Assembly (NCBI GenBank): GCA_944407095.1
Contig: OX097180.1
Span: 868,001 to 932,000, forward strand
Length of the DNA: 64,000 nt
Source of the DNA: Candidatus Enterousia intestinigallinarum
GTDB lineage: Bacteria; Pseudomonadota; Alphaproteobacteria; Rs-D84
Direction of reading: 5' to 3'
Under the pieces are notes generated by a model. It saw nothing but the letters and a program-made list of their open reading frames with translations, was not told the DNA's origin and searched no databases. This document shows, piece after piece, positions 1-8,571 of the stretch. Numbering within the stretch: position 1 is the first letter of the stretch; each line of letters opens with the position of its first letter. The position numbers were made by a program, and so were the translations under genes.

Positions 1-80
1 AGGCGGTTGGCATAATCAATTCCCACGATGCGGATTGTTTTTGCTGTAATATATAATTTGTTATCGGTAACTTGTAAAAA

Positions 81-782
81 CTATTCCCGCCAGGTGACGG
101 AATCGAACAATGCGTTTATTGTATTACGCAGGTTTTCATCGTTAAAAAATTGTTCGCGTTGTGCGGATGTTGTATTATGTGTTGCGTCTTCGAAATGTGG
201 AATATATTTTTGTACTGCAAACTTTTTTACGCCACGATTATGTAAATCGTTTGCTATTTCCATTAAATCCATTTTTGTGACAAATCGCGGGTCACAGGTG
301 ATACGAACTTCGAAATCCTTGCCGGTGGCCAGCCACGTATCCAAGCTGCGAATCATATGGTCGTGGGCAATATTCTGGCCGACCAATTCACCATATTTAT
401 CACGTCGTGCCTTGTAATCCAGACCAATCCAGTCAACCACATCAGCGGCACGTGCCAATGTTTCTGGATAAAATCCGTTTGTATGTAATCCGATTGCGAA
501 CCCCAGTTCACGTACGCGCCGCATATATTCAATCAGTGCGTCGCCCTGCATCAATGCTTCGCCCCCGGAAAAAACGACGGCTTCCAACTTGCCGACACGA
601 CCACGCAGCCAATCAAAAACCTTGTCCGGGTCGTATTCGCCATCGTGCACAGGTATCAGATGCGGATTGGAACAATACGCACAACGCAACGGACATCCCA
701 CCAGAAACAGCACCGCGGCCAATTTCCCGGGGTAATCAATTGTCGTGAACGACACCAATCCGCCAATCTGAATCTCTCTCAT
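81..782 (-). CDS. nrdG: Anaerobic ribonucleotide reductase activating protein NrdG
   Basis: This is a radical SAM activase of 233 residues. It would use a 4Fe-4S cluster and S-adenosylmethionine to place a glycyl radical on the class III ribonucleotide reductase. The cluster motif C-x3-C-x2-C is at Cys30, Cys34 and Cys37, followed by the glycine-rich stretch VFSGGEAL typical of the SAM site. It is the last gene of an nrdD - short glycyl-radical ORF - nrdG operon and starts 3 bases after the short ORF ends. The N-terminal GGLVSFTTIDYPG motif is common in the NrdG2/PflA-like subgroup. The assignment is firm because of motif and context. Confidence 0.93.
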   Translation of the reverse strand: MREIQIGGLVSFTTIDYPGKLAAVLFLVGCPLRCAYCSNPHLIPVHDGEYDPDKVFDWLRGRVGKLEAVVFSGGEALMQGDALIEYMRRVRELGFAIGLHTNGFYPETLARAADVVDWIGLDYKARRDKYGELVGQNIAHDHMIRSLDTWLATGKDFEVRITCDPRFVTKMDLMEIANDLHNRGVKKFAVQKYIPHFEDATHNTTSAQREQFFNDENLRNTINALFDSVTWRE

Positions 783-785
783 AAC

Positions 786-974
786 TTATGCAGCTTTTTT
801 CATCAGTTCACTGTGACGCTGACCAGTTGTTAAACTGTTCGCCTCAGTAAATGTTTTTCTTTCGCAAAATTCAGAATATTTACCAATATTAAAGTTGGAA
901 ACAGGTCTGATGAACCCCATAGAACGTGAAAATACTTCGCACGGTGTTCTTTGCGTGTTTTCTGTTGCTGTCAT
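786..974 (-). CDS. Separate glycyl-radical piece of NrdD
   Basis: This 62-residue ORF contains CEVFSRSMGFIRPV. It matches the C-terminal glycyl-radical segment that normally ends class III ribonucleotide reductases, with Gly20 as the predicted radical site. It has its own ribosome-binding site, GGGAGG, eight bases before the ATG. It lies 36 bases after the stop of the large NrdD subunit, which itself stops after its zinc site and lacks this segment. It is therefore a distinct gene rather than a sequencing frameshift, and its product would have to dock onto NrdD. NrdG, encoded just downstream, would be its activase. The role is inferred from the motif and position. Confidence 0.75.
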   Translation of the reverse strand: MTATENTQRTPCEVFSRSMGFIRPVSNFNIGKYSEFCERKTFTEANSLTTGQRHSELMKKAA

Positions 975-1010
975 AATGTTTTCCTCCCTTTCTGTTTTGT
1001 GGTTTGTTTT

Positions 1011-3059
1011 TTATTGTGAAACTGTTTCTGATTCCGCGTTTTGATTCGCCGCGATTTCTGCATCGCATTTCGGACAGAATTCAAACCGCCCCGGCAGATA
1101 TCCGTGTTTCGGACAGATTGAAAATGTCGGCGTCAGTGTCATATACGGAATCTTGTAATTTTCAAAAATCGTACGTACGATTTTTTGTGCGGCGTCCCCA
1201 CTGGAAACCGGTTCGCCCATATACAGGTGCAACATTGTCCCACCGGTATATTTACGCTGTAATTCTTCCTGGTGTTCCAGGGCGACAAACGGGTCGTCGG
1301 TATAGTTCACCGGCAACTGGGTCGAATTGGTATAGTACGGTGCATCGTGCGTGCCGGCGGTGATGATATCCGGGAAATTCTTTACGTCCGTTTTGGCAAA
1401 GCGGTATGAACAACCCTCGGCCGGGGTGGCTTCCAGATTATACAGATTGCCGGTTTGTTCCTGGAACGTGGCCAGGTTTTCACGGATAAAGTCCATTAAA
1501 TCCAATACCAGTTTTTTACCAAATGGTGTCGCAATGTTTTCCTTGTCATTTGTAAAATTGCGCACCATTTCGTTTGCACCGTTCACACCGATTGTTGAAA
1601 AATGGTGATCCCAGTTGCCCAGATAGCGACGTGTGAACGGATACAGTCCGCGTTCCATATTCTTGGTGATAATGCGACGCTTGATTTCCAGCGAATCACG
1701 CGCCAAATCCAACAAGCGTTTTAATTCACGGAACAGACCTTCGCGGTCACCCTTGTGCGTATATCCCAAACGCGCCAGGTTTATTGTGACAACACCAATA
1801 GAACCCGTCTTTTCCGCGGAACCGAACAAGCCGCCACCGCGCTTTAACAATTCGCGTACGTCCAAACGCAACCGACAACACATAGAACGCACATCGGTCG
1901 GATTCAAATCAGAATTCAGGAAGTTCTGGAAATTCGGAATACCGTATTTCGCCGCCAGGTCAAACAGCGGTTTAACGTTCGGGTGATTCCACGGGAAATC
2001 GTTGGTGATATTATATGTCGGAATCGGGAACGTGAACGGACGACCCAGGGCGTCACCTTCGGTCATAACTTCCAAAAATGCTTTGTTTATCATATCCATT
2101 TCGGTCTGCAAATCGCCATATGTGAAATCCATCTGCTTTTTGCCGACGAATGGATGTTGTTTTTTCAAATCTTCTGGGCACGTCCAATCAAATGTAAAAT
2201 TGATAAATGGCGTTTGGGTACCCCAACGGCACGGCACCGCGCAGTTAAACACCAATGTCTGCATTGCGTTTTTAACATCTGCGTATGACATATTGTCGAT
2301 TCTGACATACGGTGCCAGATATGTGTCAACCGATGAAAACGCCTGGGCACCAGCAAATTCGTTTTGCAATGTACCCAGAAAGTTCACCATATGTGAAATT
2401 GCGGTTGCCATATGCTTGGCCGGTTCGCATTGCAGATATCCGGGAACGCCGTTAAATCCCTCGTACAACAATTCACGCAAAGACCAACCCGCACAATACC
2501 CGGTCAGCCATCCCAAATCGTGAATATGAATAGATGCGTTTTTGTGCGCTTCTGCAACTTCGCGCGGGTACAGATTCAGCCAATATTCCGCCGTTACGCG
2601 TTCAGACGTACGCAAAATCAATCCGCCAATAGAATATCCGATATTTGCATTTTCTTTGATACGCCAATTTGAACCGCCGACGTATCCTTCTATCACTTCC
2701 ACCGCGTCAACGTATGAATCGCGGATTTCAGTGCGCTTTTGACGATATATAATATAAGATTCCGCGGTCTTGTACGCACGCGCGTCCATCAGTGATTCGA
2801 TAACCGATTCTTGGACATCTTCAACAGTTGGATTTTTGTCAGTGAACTTTTCTTCCAGTTTGTGCAGGGCACTTTGTGTCACAGATACAATCTGTTCGTC
2901 TGATATTTCGTGTGTGACGGCGACGGCCTTTTTAATTGCATCAAAAATCTTTTTCGAATCAAACGGAACCGATTCCCCCGAACGCTTCTGAACAACATTC
3001 AACCGTGTTGTAAGTGTTGGAATAATCTGAATTTTATTATCGTTTTCTGGTGCAGACAT
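1011..3059 (-). CDS. nrdD: Anaerobic ribonucleoside-triphosphate reductase, large part (NrdD)
   Basis: This class III reductase makes deoxyribonucleotides without oxygen. Residues about 13-110 form an ATP-cone allosteric domain. The barrel follows, with a cysteine pair in NCAVPCRWGTQTPF near residue 275. The C-terminus has the zinc-binding pattern Cys649, His652, Cys662 and Cys665. The 682-residue chain ends about 17 residues after the zinc site and has no glycyl-radical motif; that motif sits in the next ORF. The start codon has CGGAGTG six bases upstream. Two NrdR-like boxes lie 24 to 72 bases upstream, so repression by NrdR is likely. Confidence 0.93.
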   Translation of the reverse strand: MSAPENDNKIQIIPTLTTRLNVVQKRSGESVPFDSKKIFDAIKKAVAVTHEISDEQIVSVTQSALHKLEEKFTDKNPTVEDVQESVIESLMDARAYKTAESYIIYRQKRTEIRDSYVDAVEVIEGYVGGSNWRIKENANIGYSIGGLILRTSERVTAEYWLNLYPREVAEAHKNASIHIHDLGWLTGYCAGWSLRELLYEGFNGVPGYLQCEPAKHMATAISHMVNFLGTLQNEFAGAQAFSSVDTYLAPYVRIDNMSYADVKNAMQTLVFNCAVPCRWGTQTPFINFTFDWTCPEDLKKQHPFVGKKQMDFTYGDLQTEMDMINKAFLEVMTEGDALGRPFTFPIPTYNITNDFPWNHPNVKPLFDLAAKYGIPNFQNFLNSDLNPTDVRSMCCRLRLDVRELLKRGGGLFGSAEKTGSIGVVTINLARLGYTHKGDREGLFRELKRLLDLARDSLEIKRRIITKNMERGLYPFTRRYLGNWDHHFSTIGVNGANEMVRNFTNDKENIATPFGKKLVLDLMDFIRENLATFQEQTGNLYNLEATPAEGCSYRFAKTDVKNFPDIITAGTHDAPYYTNSTQLPVNYTDDPFVALEHQEELQRKYTGGTMLHLYMGEPVSSGDAAQKIVRTIFENYKIPYMTLTPTFSICPKHGYLPGRFEFCPKCDAEIAANQNAESETVSQ

Positions 3060-3082
3060 TTTTACACTCCGATATTCTGAAA

Positions 3083-3131
3083 TCTCAATATATAGTGGTT
3101 GTTTTAACTATTTGATAACAATATATAGTAT
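3083..3131 (-). promoter_or_regulatory. Tandem NrdR boxes upstream of nrdD
   Basis: The 11-mer CAATATATAGT occurs at 3086-3096 and again at 3119-3129, exactly 33 bp apart, or three helical turns. Each sits in a 16-bp frame (3083-3098 and 3116-3131) that matches the published NrdR consensus acaCwAtATaTwGtgt at most positions. Paired boxes about three turns apart upstream of nrd genes are the known arrangement for this ATP/dATP-sensing repressor. The nrdR gene is not in the window. A weaker third CAATATATA is at 3146. Confidence 0.7.
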
Positions 3132-3355
3132 AGACGTCTGTCGGGCAATATATAAAAATGAAAATTTTTTTTATTTTTCGCTTTACTTTTCAAAAAGGGG
3201 GTTTTCTGGGGCATAGGTGCGTTTGTACCTGAACCGAATCAAACACAAAACAGTATTTTGTGTCAAAAAAATATGCTTTTTAACCTGTGAAATGATTCGT
3301 TTTTCTAATAAAAATACAAAATATAGATAAAAAATCGCGAATCAGTGACTATATA

Positions 3356-3386
3356 TTGACAAAAGTTTGGCTGTCGTCCGTATTAT
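3356..3386 (+). promoter_or_regulatory. Candidate sigma-70-type promoter
   Basis: TTGACA at 3356-3361 and TATTAT at 3381-3386 are separated by 19 bp, slightly longer than ideal. They lie in the AT-rich gap before the acyl-CoA synthetase gene. The rest of this 400-bp gap holds the nrdD control region and no convincing ORF. Confidence 0.45.
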
Positions 3387-3475
3387 TTGGCAACATTTTA
3401 TATATTTTTGCATTTAATTATTAAATGGGTTGTTATTCCGCCCGCAAAGTGTGTATAGTGATAACAGGGGCGGTT

Positions 3476-5101
3476 ATGGTGACCGTGTCCGAACATAAAA
3501 GAGTAGAAATGATTAAAAACATATATGATATGCTGCATCAGGTTTGTTCCCAGAACAAAGACCGTATTTTCTTTGTCAGACAGAACGAAACCTATGCCGA
3601 TTTATTGCGTCGGGTAAAGCAGCGTGCGGTGTTGCTGGCAAAGCGTTTTGGTATCAAGCGTGGTGACACTGTTGCGATTCTGTCTGGTAATACGCCCGAT
3701 TTTATTCGTTCTTATTTTGCGATTACGTCGCAGGGGGCGCGTGTGCTGATGCTGGATACTGGTTTATCCACGGCGGAACACGTGAATATGATGCGTCGCA
3801 CGAATTGCAAATTGGCACTGGCCCAGCGTGAATATTTTATCAAGGGGCGCGGCGTGCCAAAAATGTTTGATATAGAATCGGTTGATGATACCGACGCGCG
3901 TGAATTTACCGCGGCGCCGGCCGAACGTGGCGATATTGCGATGTTGTCGTTTACATCTGGTTCAACCGGCAATCCAAAGGTGGTCGGTTTGACGCACGAC
4001 AATATAATATCATTGGGCGAAGGCGCATTGTTTTACAGTCCTGTGATTCATCCGGGGTACACTTTTTACGGATTTTTGCCGCTGTATCATATATATGGTG
4101 TGGTGATAAATATAATCGCGCCATTGGTGCTGCGTGGTAAATTACTGTTACAGCCGATTTTGAACCCGCGTGAATTTTTGGCGGATTTCAAAAAATATCG
4201 GCCAGAGGTTATACCCGCCGTTCCGCGTATTTGGGAAACTTTTCATAAAAAGATTATTGATGCCGCCCGTGAAAAGCACGCGTACACGCTGATGCGCGTT
4301 GTGTTGTCGATGCGTCACATATTGCGCGCAGTTGGACTGAGCGGAATTGTAACACGTGTGACCAAACCTGTGCACGACCTGTTTGGTGGTAATACCAAGG
4401 TTTTGGTTTCTGCTGGTGCAACACTGAAGCCGTCCATACGCAAGTTTTATGAACGTCTGGGGTTTGTTGTTGGGGACTGCTATGGTCTGACTGAAACGAC
4501 CGGGCCGGCGAACTTTAACTTTGCGTTTCGTATGCCGGATGGTTCTATGCATTATGCGGGGCCGTTGCCTGGAAATGAAATTCAGATTCATAATCCTGAC
4601 AAAAACGGAATAGGGGAAATTTGGGTTCGTGGAAACCTGGTTATGCCGGGCTATGTTGATAACGATGCGGCAAATTCGGCCGCGTTTGAAGATGGCTGGT
4701 TCAAAACCGGCGATTTGGGCAAATTGGATAAGCGCGGTCGCCTGGTGGTAAAGGGGCGCCAGAAACAGGTAATTGTCCTGGATTCCGGTAAAAATGTTTA
4801 TCCCGATGAATTAGAAGACCTGTATCTGCAGAACGACGAGATTTTGGCCGCGGCTGTATTTGAATATGTTGTAAAGGGGAAAGTTGTGCCCTTTGCCGTA
4901 TTCCAGGTAAAGCCCGGAACAAATATTACGCGTGTAACCGCATTGGTCAAGGCGTCTAATTTGAAAATCGCGCCATATAAATGGGTGCGCCATTTTGCAA
5001 TAACAGAAAATGAACTGCCCCAGACATCGGCACGCAAAATAAAACATTTTGCCGTGCGTGAAATGCTGGATAATGGTTCTTTCACTGTTGCAGAACAGTA
5101 A
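3476..5101 (+). CDS. AMP-forming acyl-CoA synthetase (FadD-like)
   Basis: This member of the adenylate-forming family activates a carboxylic acid, most likely a long-chain fatty acid, to its acyl-AMP and then acyl-CoA. Visible core motifs are the P-loop TSGSTGNPK near residue 160, YGLTETTGP near 336, GDLG near 411, and the C-terminal PQTSARKIKH carrying the catalytic lysine. No transmembrane segment is obvious. The chosen ATG has GGGGCGG five bases upstream. An upstream in-frame ATG at 3425 and a downstream one at 3509 are possible. It forms a single-gene unit ended by a hairpin. The substrate cannot be read from sequence; an aryl- or acyl-ACP ligase is possible. Confidence 0.85.
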   Translation: MVTVSEHKRVEMIKNIYDMLHQVCSQNKDRIFFVRQNETYADLLRRVKQRAVLLAKRFGIKRGDTVAILSGNTPDFIRSYFAITSQGARVLMLDTGLSTAEHVNMMRRTNCKLALAQREYFIKGRGVPKMFDIESVDDTDAREFTAAPAERGDIAMLSFTSGSTGNPKVVGLTHDNIISLGEGALFYSPVIHPGYTFYGFLPLYHIYGVVINIIAPLVLRGKLLLQPILNPREFLADFKKYRPEVIPAVPRIWETFHKKIIDAAREKHAYTLMRVVLSMRHILRAVGLSGIVTRVTKPVHDLFGGNTKVLVSAGATLKPSIRKFYERLGFVVGDCYGLTETTGPANFNFAFRMPDGSMHYAGPLPGNEIQIHNPDKNGIGEIWVRGNLVMPGYVDNDAANSAAFEDGWFKTGDLGKLDKRGRLVVKGRQKQVIVLDSGKNVYPDELEDLYLQNDEILAAAVFEYVVKGKVVPFAVFQVKPGTNITRVTALVKASNLKIAPYKWVRHFAITENELPQTSARKIKHFAVREMLDNGSFTVAEQ

Positions 5102-5103
5102 AA

Positions 5104-5131
5104 CACGGGGGAATTTTCCCCCGTATTTTAT
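5104..5131 (+). terminator. Intrinsic terminator after the acyl-CoA synthetase
   Basis: ACGGGGGAA and TTCCCCCGT form a hairpin directly after the stop codon and are followed by ATTTTATT. Confidence 0.8.
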
Positions 5132-5151
5132 TAAATATTAAACATTAAATA

Positions 5152-5180
5152 TTGACAAAAATAAAATTATGTACTATATT
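5152..5180 (+). promoter_or_regulatory. Strong sigma-70-type promoter
   Basis: TTGACA (5152-5157), a 17-bp spacer and TATATT (5175-5180) lie 30 bp upstream of the ATG at 5211. Confidence 0.7.
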
Positions 5181-5210
5181 ACAGTGTGTAGATAATTGTG
5201 GGGGTGCAAT

Positions 5211-5732
5211 ATGAAAAACAAAGCAACGCCAGATTTATTCGATTTATTAAAATCGTTGGTTGATCACCGTGCCAAGAAACTGCGCTATCGCGTACAGGAT
5301 GTGAACGGTATGGAAAAACGTATTTCTGAACTGCAATCCCAGATTTATAACTTGCAGCAATTTATTTCAAACAACAGATATGACCGTGCCGACACGCGTG
5401 AGGCAGAATCTGAAATCGCCGGATTCGAATCTGAAATATCGTCTTTAACTCAACAAATTGCCGCCGCAAAATCTGCACGTGCTGAATTGCACAGTGCAAC
5501 GCGTTTTTATCAGATATATGATGAAGCTATCAAACCGAAACCAATCAATACTAGAACGGTTGACAGTATTCCGTATGTTTATGTTGAAAGCGATTGGCTG
5601 GATGATACGTTGGATAGTCTGCGTATTACACTGGATAACCGTAAATACGTATCGCCGGATTTATATGAGCAGTCATTGCAAGATTATCAGGATTTAATGA
5701 CCAGATGCATACGCAATGGCGAAGAACGCTAG
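5211..5732 (+). CDS. Coiled-coil protein of unknown function
   Basis: I do not recognise this 173-residue protein. Residues about 25-100 are charged and heptad-like (for example MEKRISELQSQIYNLQQFI), predicting a coiled coil; the C-terminal third is acidic and mixed. There is no signal peptide or membrane segment, so it is probably cytoplasmic. The start was chosen for GGGGGTG seven bases upstream. It has its own near-consensus promoter and a shared terminator, so it is a stand-alone gene. Confidence 0.7.
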   Translation: MKNKATPDLFDLLKSLVDHRAKKLRYRVQDVNGMEKRISELQSQIYNLQQFISNNRYDRADTREAESEIAGFESEISSLTQQIAAAKSARAELHSATRFYQIYDEAIKPKPINTRTVDSIPYVYVESDWLDDTLDSLRITLDNRKYVSPDLYEQSLQDYQDLMTRCIRNGEER

Positions 5733-5737
5733 GGGTA

Positions 5738-5768
5738 AAAAAAACGCGATGAACATCGCGTTTTTTAT
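5738..5768. terminator. Bidirectional intrinsic terminator
   Basis: ACGCGATG-AA-CATCGCGT is flanked by A and T tracts on either side and sits between convergent genes. Confidence 0.8.
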
Positions 5769-7006
5769 TTACATATTGCAATGTATGGCGGAATTGAACG
5801 AGTTGTATCTATTTCACCATCACCACAATCCATACAGTTAAACTTTCTATTTTGTGAATGTCTTGCGTCCAAGGGCACTGTATAATCTTGAATGCCTTCA
5901 ATTCGTGCAGCATAAGAATACGTTGGAAATCCGAAATAAAATGCACGATGCGAACCAGTACAGGCGTCAGCGTCACCTGGATAACACGCCGGATTATTTA
6001 TTTTTGACGGGTCTGGCACACAATAGGTTTCACACGTATCATAGTTGGTTATCGCCTTTTCACAATCCGTGCACGAAGACGACGGTACGCGTATTGTTGT
6101 ACCAACTGCGCCAAAAATAGCACCCTGGGTCAGTGTTTCACATTTTTTTGTATCCTGAACCGCCGATGGGTCGGCAACGCATTCCCATTCCAATGTTGTA
6201 TAGTTCAATCGTGCGGTCATACCATCGGGGCATTCTTTTTCCGGGAACGGATTTATGCATTCCCATACACTGTCAACCAGAACGGCAGTTTGTTGTTCCG
6301 CGCACAGTGGCTTTTTTGATTCGTCTGCCACGCACGTCAACAAATCGGAATCCCAAATCATATCGCCACCGCAATCTGTTTTTGTATTATATCCAACGCA
6401 CTGCCACCGACCAAAGCGATATGTTTTTATTGTGCCAATAGGGCATATTACATCTGTTTGAACGGGGGCGGTGAATACAGTATCTTCGGTTGGGATTTCA
6501 TATTGTGTCATATATACCAGTTCACCGTCAACCAACTCCATTTCTTCCACGATTGCGTCGGGAACAATGCGCGCGCCCGATGTGCCGCCAACCATAATTT
6601 TCCCGTCCATAAATATCCCGAAAGTGCCGACGTCTGGAAAGTATTCTTCCAGTATTTCCAGCATACTGTTGTAATTATCAGGGGAAATGGCACCGGTTGC
6701 GGTTATAATATAACTGTATTCCGGACGCTTATTGCGTACGATTTCGCAACTGGTTATGCGCATACTGCTGCTCAGGCAGACAAACTGGCTGCGTATTTCA
6801 TTTTTTTCAATACACACATCCTGAAAGGTTGTACCACGTATTTGTGCATTTTGCACGGCCGCCGCACATTCTGCGACCGCACGCAGGTCTGATTTGTTTA
6901 TTGCATATTCTGTTTCTTGTTGAACGACACGCTGGCTGGGACTGCTTATCATATAAAAGCCAACCATAAATATCGCAACTAAAATCATCATAAAAATATT
7001 CATCAT
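5765..7006 (-). CDS. Cysteine-rich membrane-anchored protein, unknown
   Basis: This 413-residue protein begins with one hydrophobic segment (residues about 4-20) and continues as an extracytoplasmic chain rich in cysteine, about 28 in all. Repeating elements such as C-P-x-G, WQCVGYN, WECINPF and WECVADP suggest a series of small disulfide-stabilised units in the second half. The N-terminus, hydrophobic and then charged, faintly recalls a pilin or minor pilin, but no prepilin cleavage site is clear. The first ATG is followed at once by a second, and AGAGGG sits upstream. It is divergent from lptE and probably monocistronic. The function is unknown; a surface or secretion-related role is inferred. 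Confidence 0.65.
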   Translation of the reverse strand: MMNIFMMILVAIFMVGFYMISSPSQRVVQQETEYAINKSDLRAVAECAAAVQNAQIRGTTFQDVCIEKNEIRSQFVCLSSSMRITSCEIVRNKRPEYSYIITATGAISPDNYNSMLEILEEYFPDVGTFGIFMDGKIMVGGTSGARIVPDAIVEEMELVDGELVYMTQYEIPTEDTVFTAPVQTDVICPIGTIKTYRFGRWQCVGYNTKTDCGGDMIWDSDLLTCVADESKKPLCAEQQTAVLVDSVWECINPFPEKECPDGMTARLNYTTLEWECVADPSAVQDTKKCETLTQGAIFGAVGTTIRVPSSSCTDCEKAITNYDTCETYCVPDPSKINNPACYPGDADACTGSHRAFYFGFPTYSYAARIEGIQDYTVPLDARHSQNRKFNCMDCGDGEIDTTRSIPPYIAICK

Positions 7007-7084
7007 TCCCTCTTGCGATTTATTAAAACTCTAGGTAATATAAGGATAAAAAGCAACAGGAAAAACAATACTGCACGATAAAAA

Positions 7085-7570
7085 ATGAAAAAATATATAC
7101 CGCTTTTATTACTGGCCGCGTGCGGATTTCAGCCGATGTACACATCACGTGATACTGATATTTACGTGGCGCCAATCAGTGGCATCAACGGCATTGATTT
7201 GCGTAATGGTCTGAACGCAAAATTTGGTGGCGTGCGTGATGCAAACGCAAAATATACCCTGACCGTAAATTTGAAAAATCCGGTTACTCGGTACAAGGCA
7301 TTGGAATCAACTGGTGACGCCACGTGGCAGGAAATTGTTCTGACGGCGAATTATACGCTGACGGTCGACGGCAAACAGATTGCCCGCGGTACGGAAAGTG
7401 CGTCGGAATCGTACACGTTTGTACGCTATCTGGTGGCGGCGAACGCGTCATATAATAATGCGGTTCAGAATATTATCCAGATTCTGTCAGAAAAAATTGG
7501 TACACGTGTGATTGCGGAAACATACCGATATGAACAGCAGTCCGATAATGACACAGACAACAAGCAATAA
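7085..7570 (+). CDS. lptE: LPS-assembly lipoprotein LptE
   Basis: This is a 161-residue outer-membrane lipoprotein that would plug the LptD barrel and help insert lipopolysaccharide. It has a short signal peptide with lipobox LLAAC, then the CGFQPMY sequence typical of LptE/RlpB in alphaproteobacteria. The rest is predicted mixed alpha/beta. Its stop overlaps the ATG of holA (TAATGA). lptE-holA adjacency is a common proteobacterial arrangement and supports both calls. Confidence 0.85.
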   Translation: MKKYIPLLLLAACGFQPMYTSRDTDIYVAPISGINGIDLRNGLNAKFGGVRDANAKYTLTVNLKNPVTRYKALESTGDATWQEIVLTANYTLTVDGKQIARGTESASESYTFVRYLVAANASYNNAVQNIIQILSEKIGTRVIAETYRYEQQSDNDTDNKQ

Positions 7571-8559
7571 TGAAATGGAAGGAAACGGATTTTAACGGCG
7601 GAATTGAAAAAATTCGCGCGGTTTTGATTTATGGGCCCGATGCGGGTCAGGTTGATGAACTGTGCGATCGTGCGGTTCAGAAACTGGAAATAGACCGCGA
7701 TAACCTGTTTGCGCTGGATTCTGACGAATTGCGCGAAAAACAGGACGCTTTATTCGCCGAAAGTTGCAGTCCGTCTATGTTTGGCGGGCGCAAGATGGTA
7801 ATAATATCCAACGCCGGCGACAGTGATGCGTCATTGATTACGGATTTGGTTACACATTCTGGATTGTGTGCAACAGTAATTGTGGCGGCGGGCGATTTGC
7901 GTGCCGGTGGCGGTCTGCGCAGCTTTTTTGAATCTGGCGACGATGTGGCGGCATTGCCGTGCTATACGGACGATGCGCGTACGTTGGCCGCGCTGATTCG
8001 GCGCGAGTTATCTGCCGAAGCGGGGATTCAGCAAATTACACCCGATGCAATGGCATATATGACATCGCACCTGGGGGGCGACCGGGGAATTACGCGCGGT
8101 TTTTTGGCAAAAATAGCATTATATGTTGACGATAAAAAAATCGTTGAATTGGATGATGTTGAAAAATGCCTGCCGGATACTGGGGCGGCGAATACTGATG
8201 ATTATTTGTATTCTTTGACTGCGGGACATATTCAGCAGACAATGGTTGCGCTGGACAGATTGCTGTATGACAATGTTGACGCGAATATGTTGGTTCGTAT
8301 GCTGAATATACATTTCAAGCGTCTGTTGACCGCGGTTGTTGACGGCCAGTTGCCACGCCTGTTTTGGAAGGTTGCGGAAAAATTCAACCAGGCGGTAAAA
8401 ATCTGGCCAGAAAAAGAGATTGTTGCCGTATTGCGCCGCCTGAACGAATTGGAACAACAAATTCGTACCACCGGTATGCCGGGCGAGGTGTTATTACGTG
8501 ACTTTTCATTAAAACTGGCGATGCGTGCGGCAAAATTGGCCGTTAAAAGCAGGAAATAG
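7570..8559 (+). CDS. holA: DNA polymerase III delta subunit
   Basis: The delta subunit is part of the clamp loader and opens the beta clamp. The 329-residue length fits, as does the N-terminal pattern AVLIYGPDAGQVDEL, which is a degenerate, non-ATP-binding P-loop region typical of HolA. The C-terminal domain is helical. The gene overlaps lptE by one base and is followed closely by map, so lptE-holA-map-radC look co-transcribed. Confidence 0.88.
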   Translation: MKWKETDFNGGIEKIRAVLIYGPDAGQVDELCDRAVQKLEIDRDNLFALDSDELREKQDALFAESCSPSMFGGRKMVIISNAGDSDASLITDLVTHSGLCATVIVAAGDLRAGGGLRSFFESGDDVAALPCYTDDARTLAALIRRELSAEAGIQQITPDAMAYMTSHLGGDRGITRGFLAKIALYVDDKKIVELDDVEKCLPDTGAANTDDYLYSLTAGHIQQTMVALDRLLYDNVDANMLVRMLNIHFKRLLTAVVDGQLPRLFWKVAEKFNQAVKIWPEKEIVAVLRRLNELEQQIRTTGMPGEVLLRDFSLKLAMRAAKLAVKSRK

Positions 8560-8571
8560 GGGGAAATAAAA

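Noticed and set aside
3110..3125. FNR-like half-site TTGATAACA upstream of nrdD
   Set aside because: Only one half matches the FNR consensus, and the same bases form the second NrdR box.
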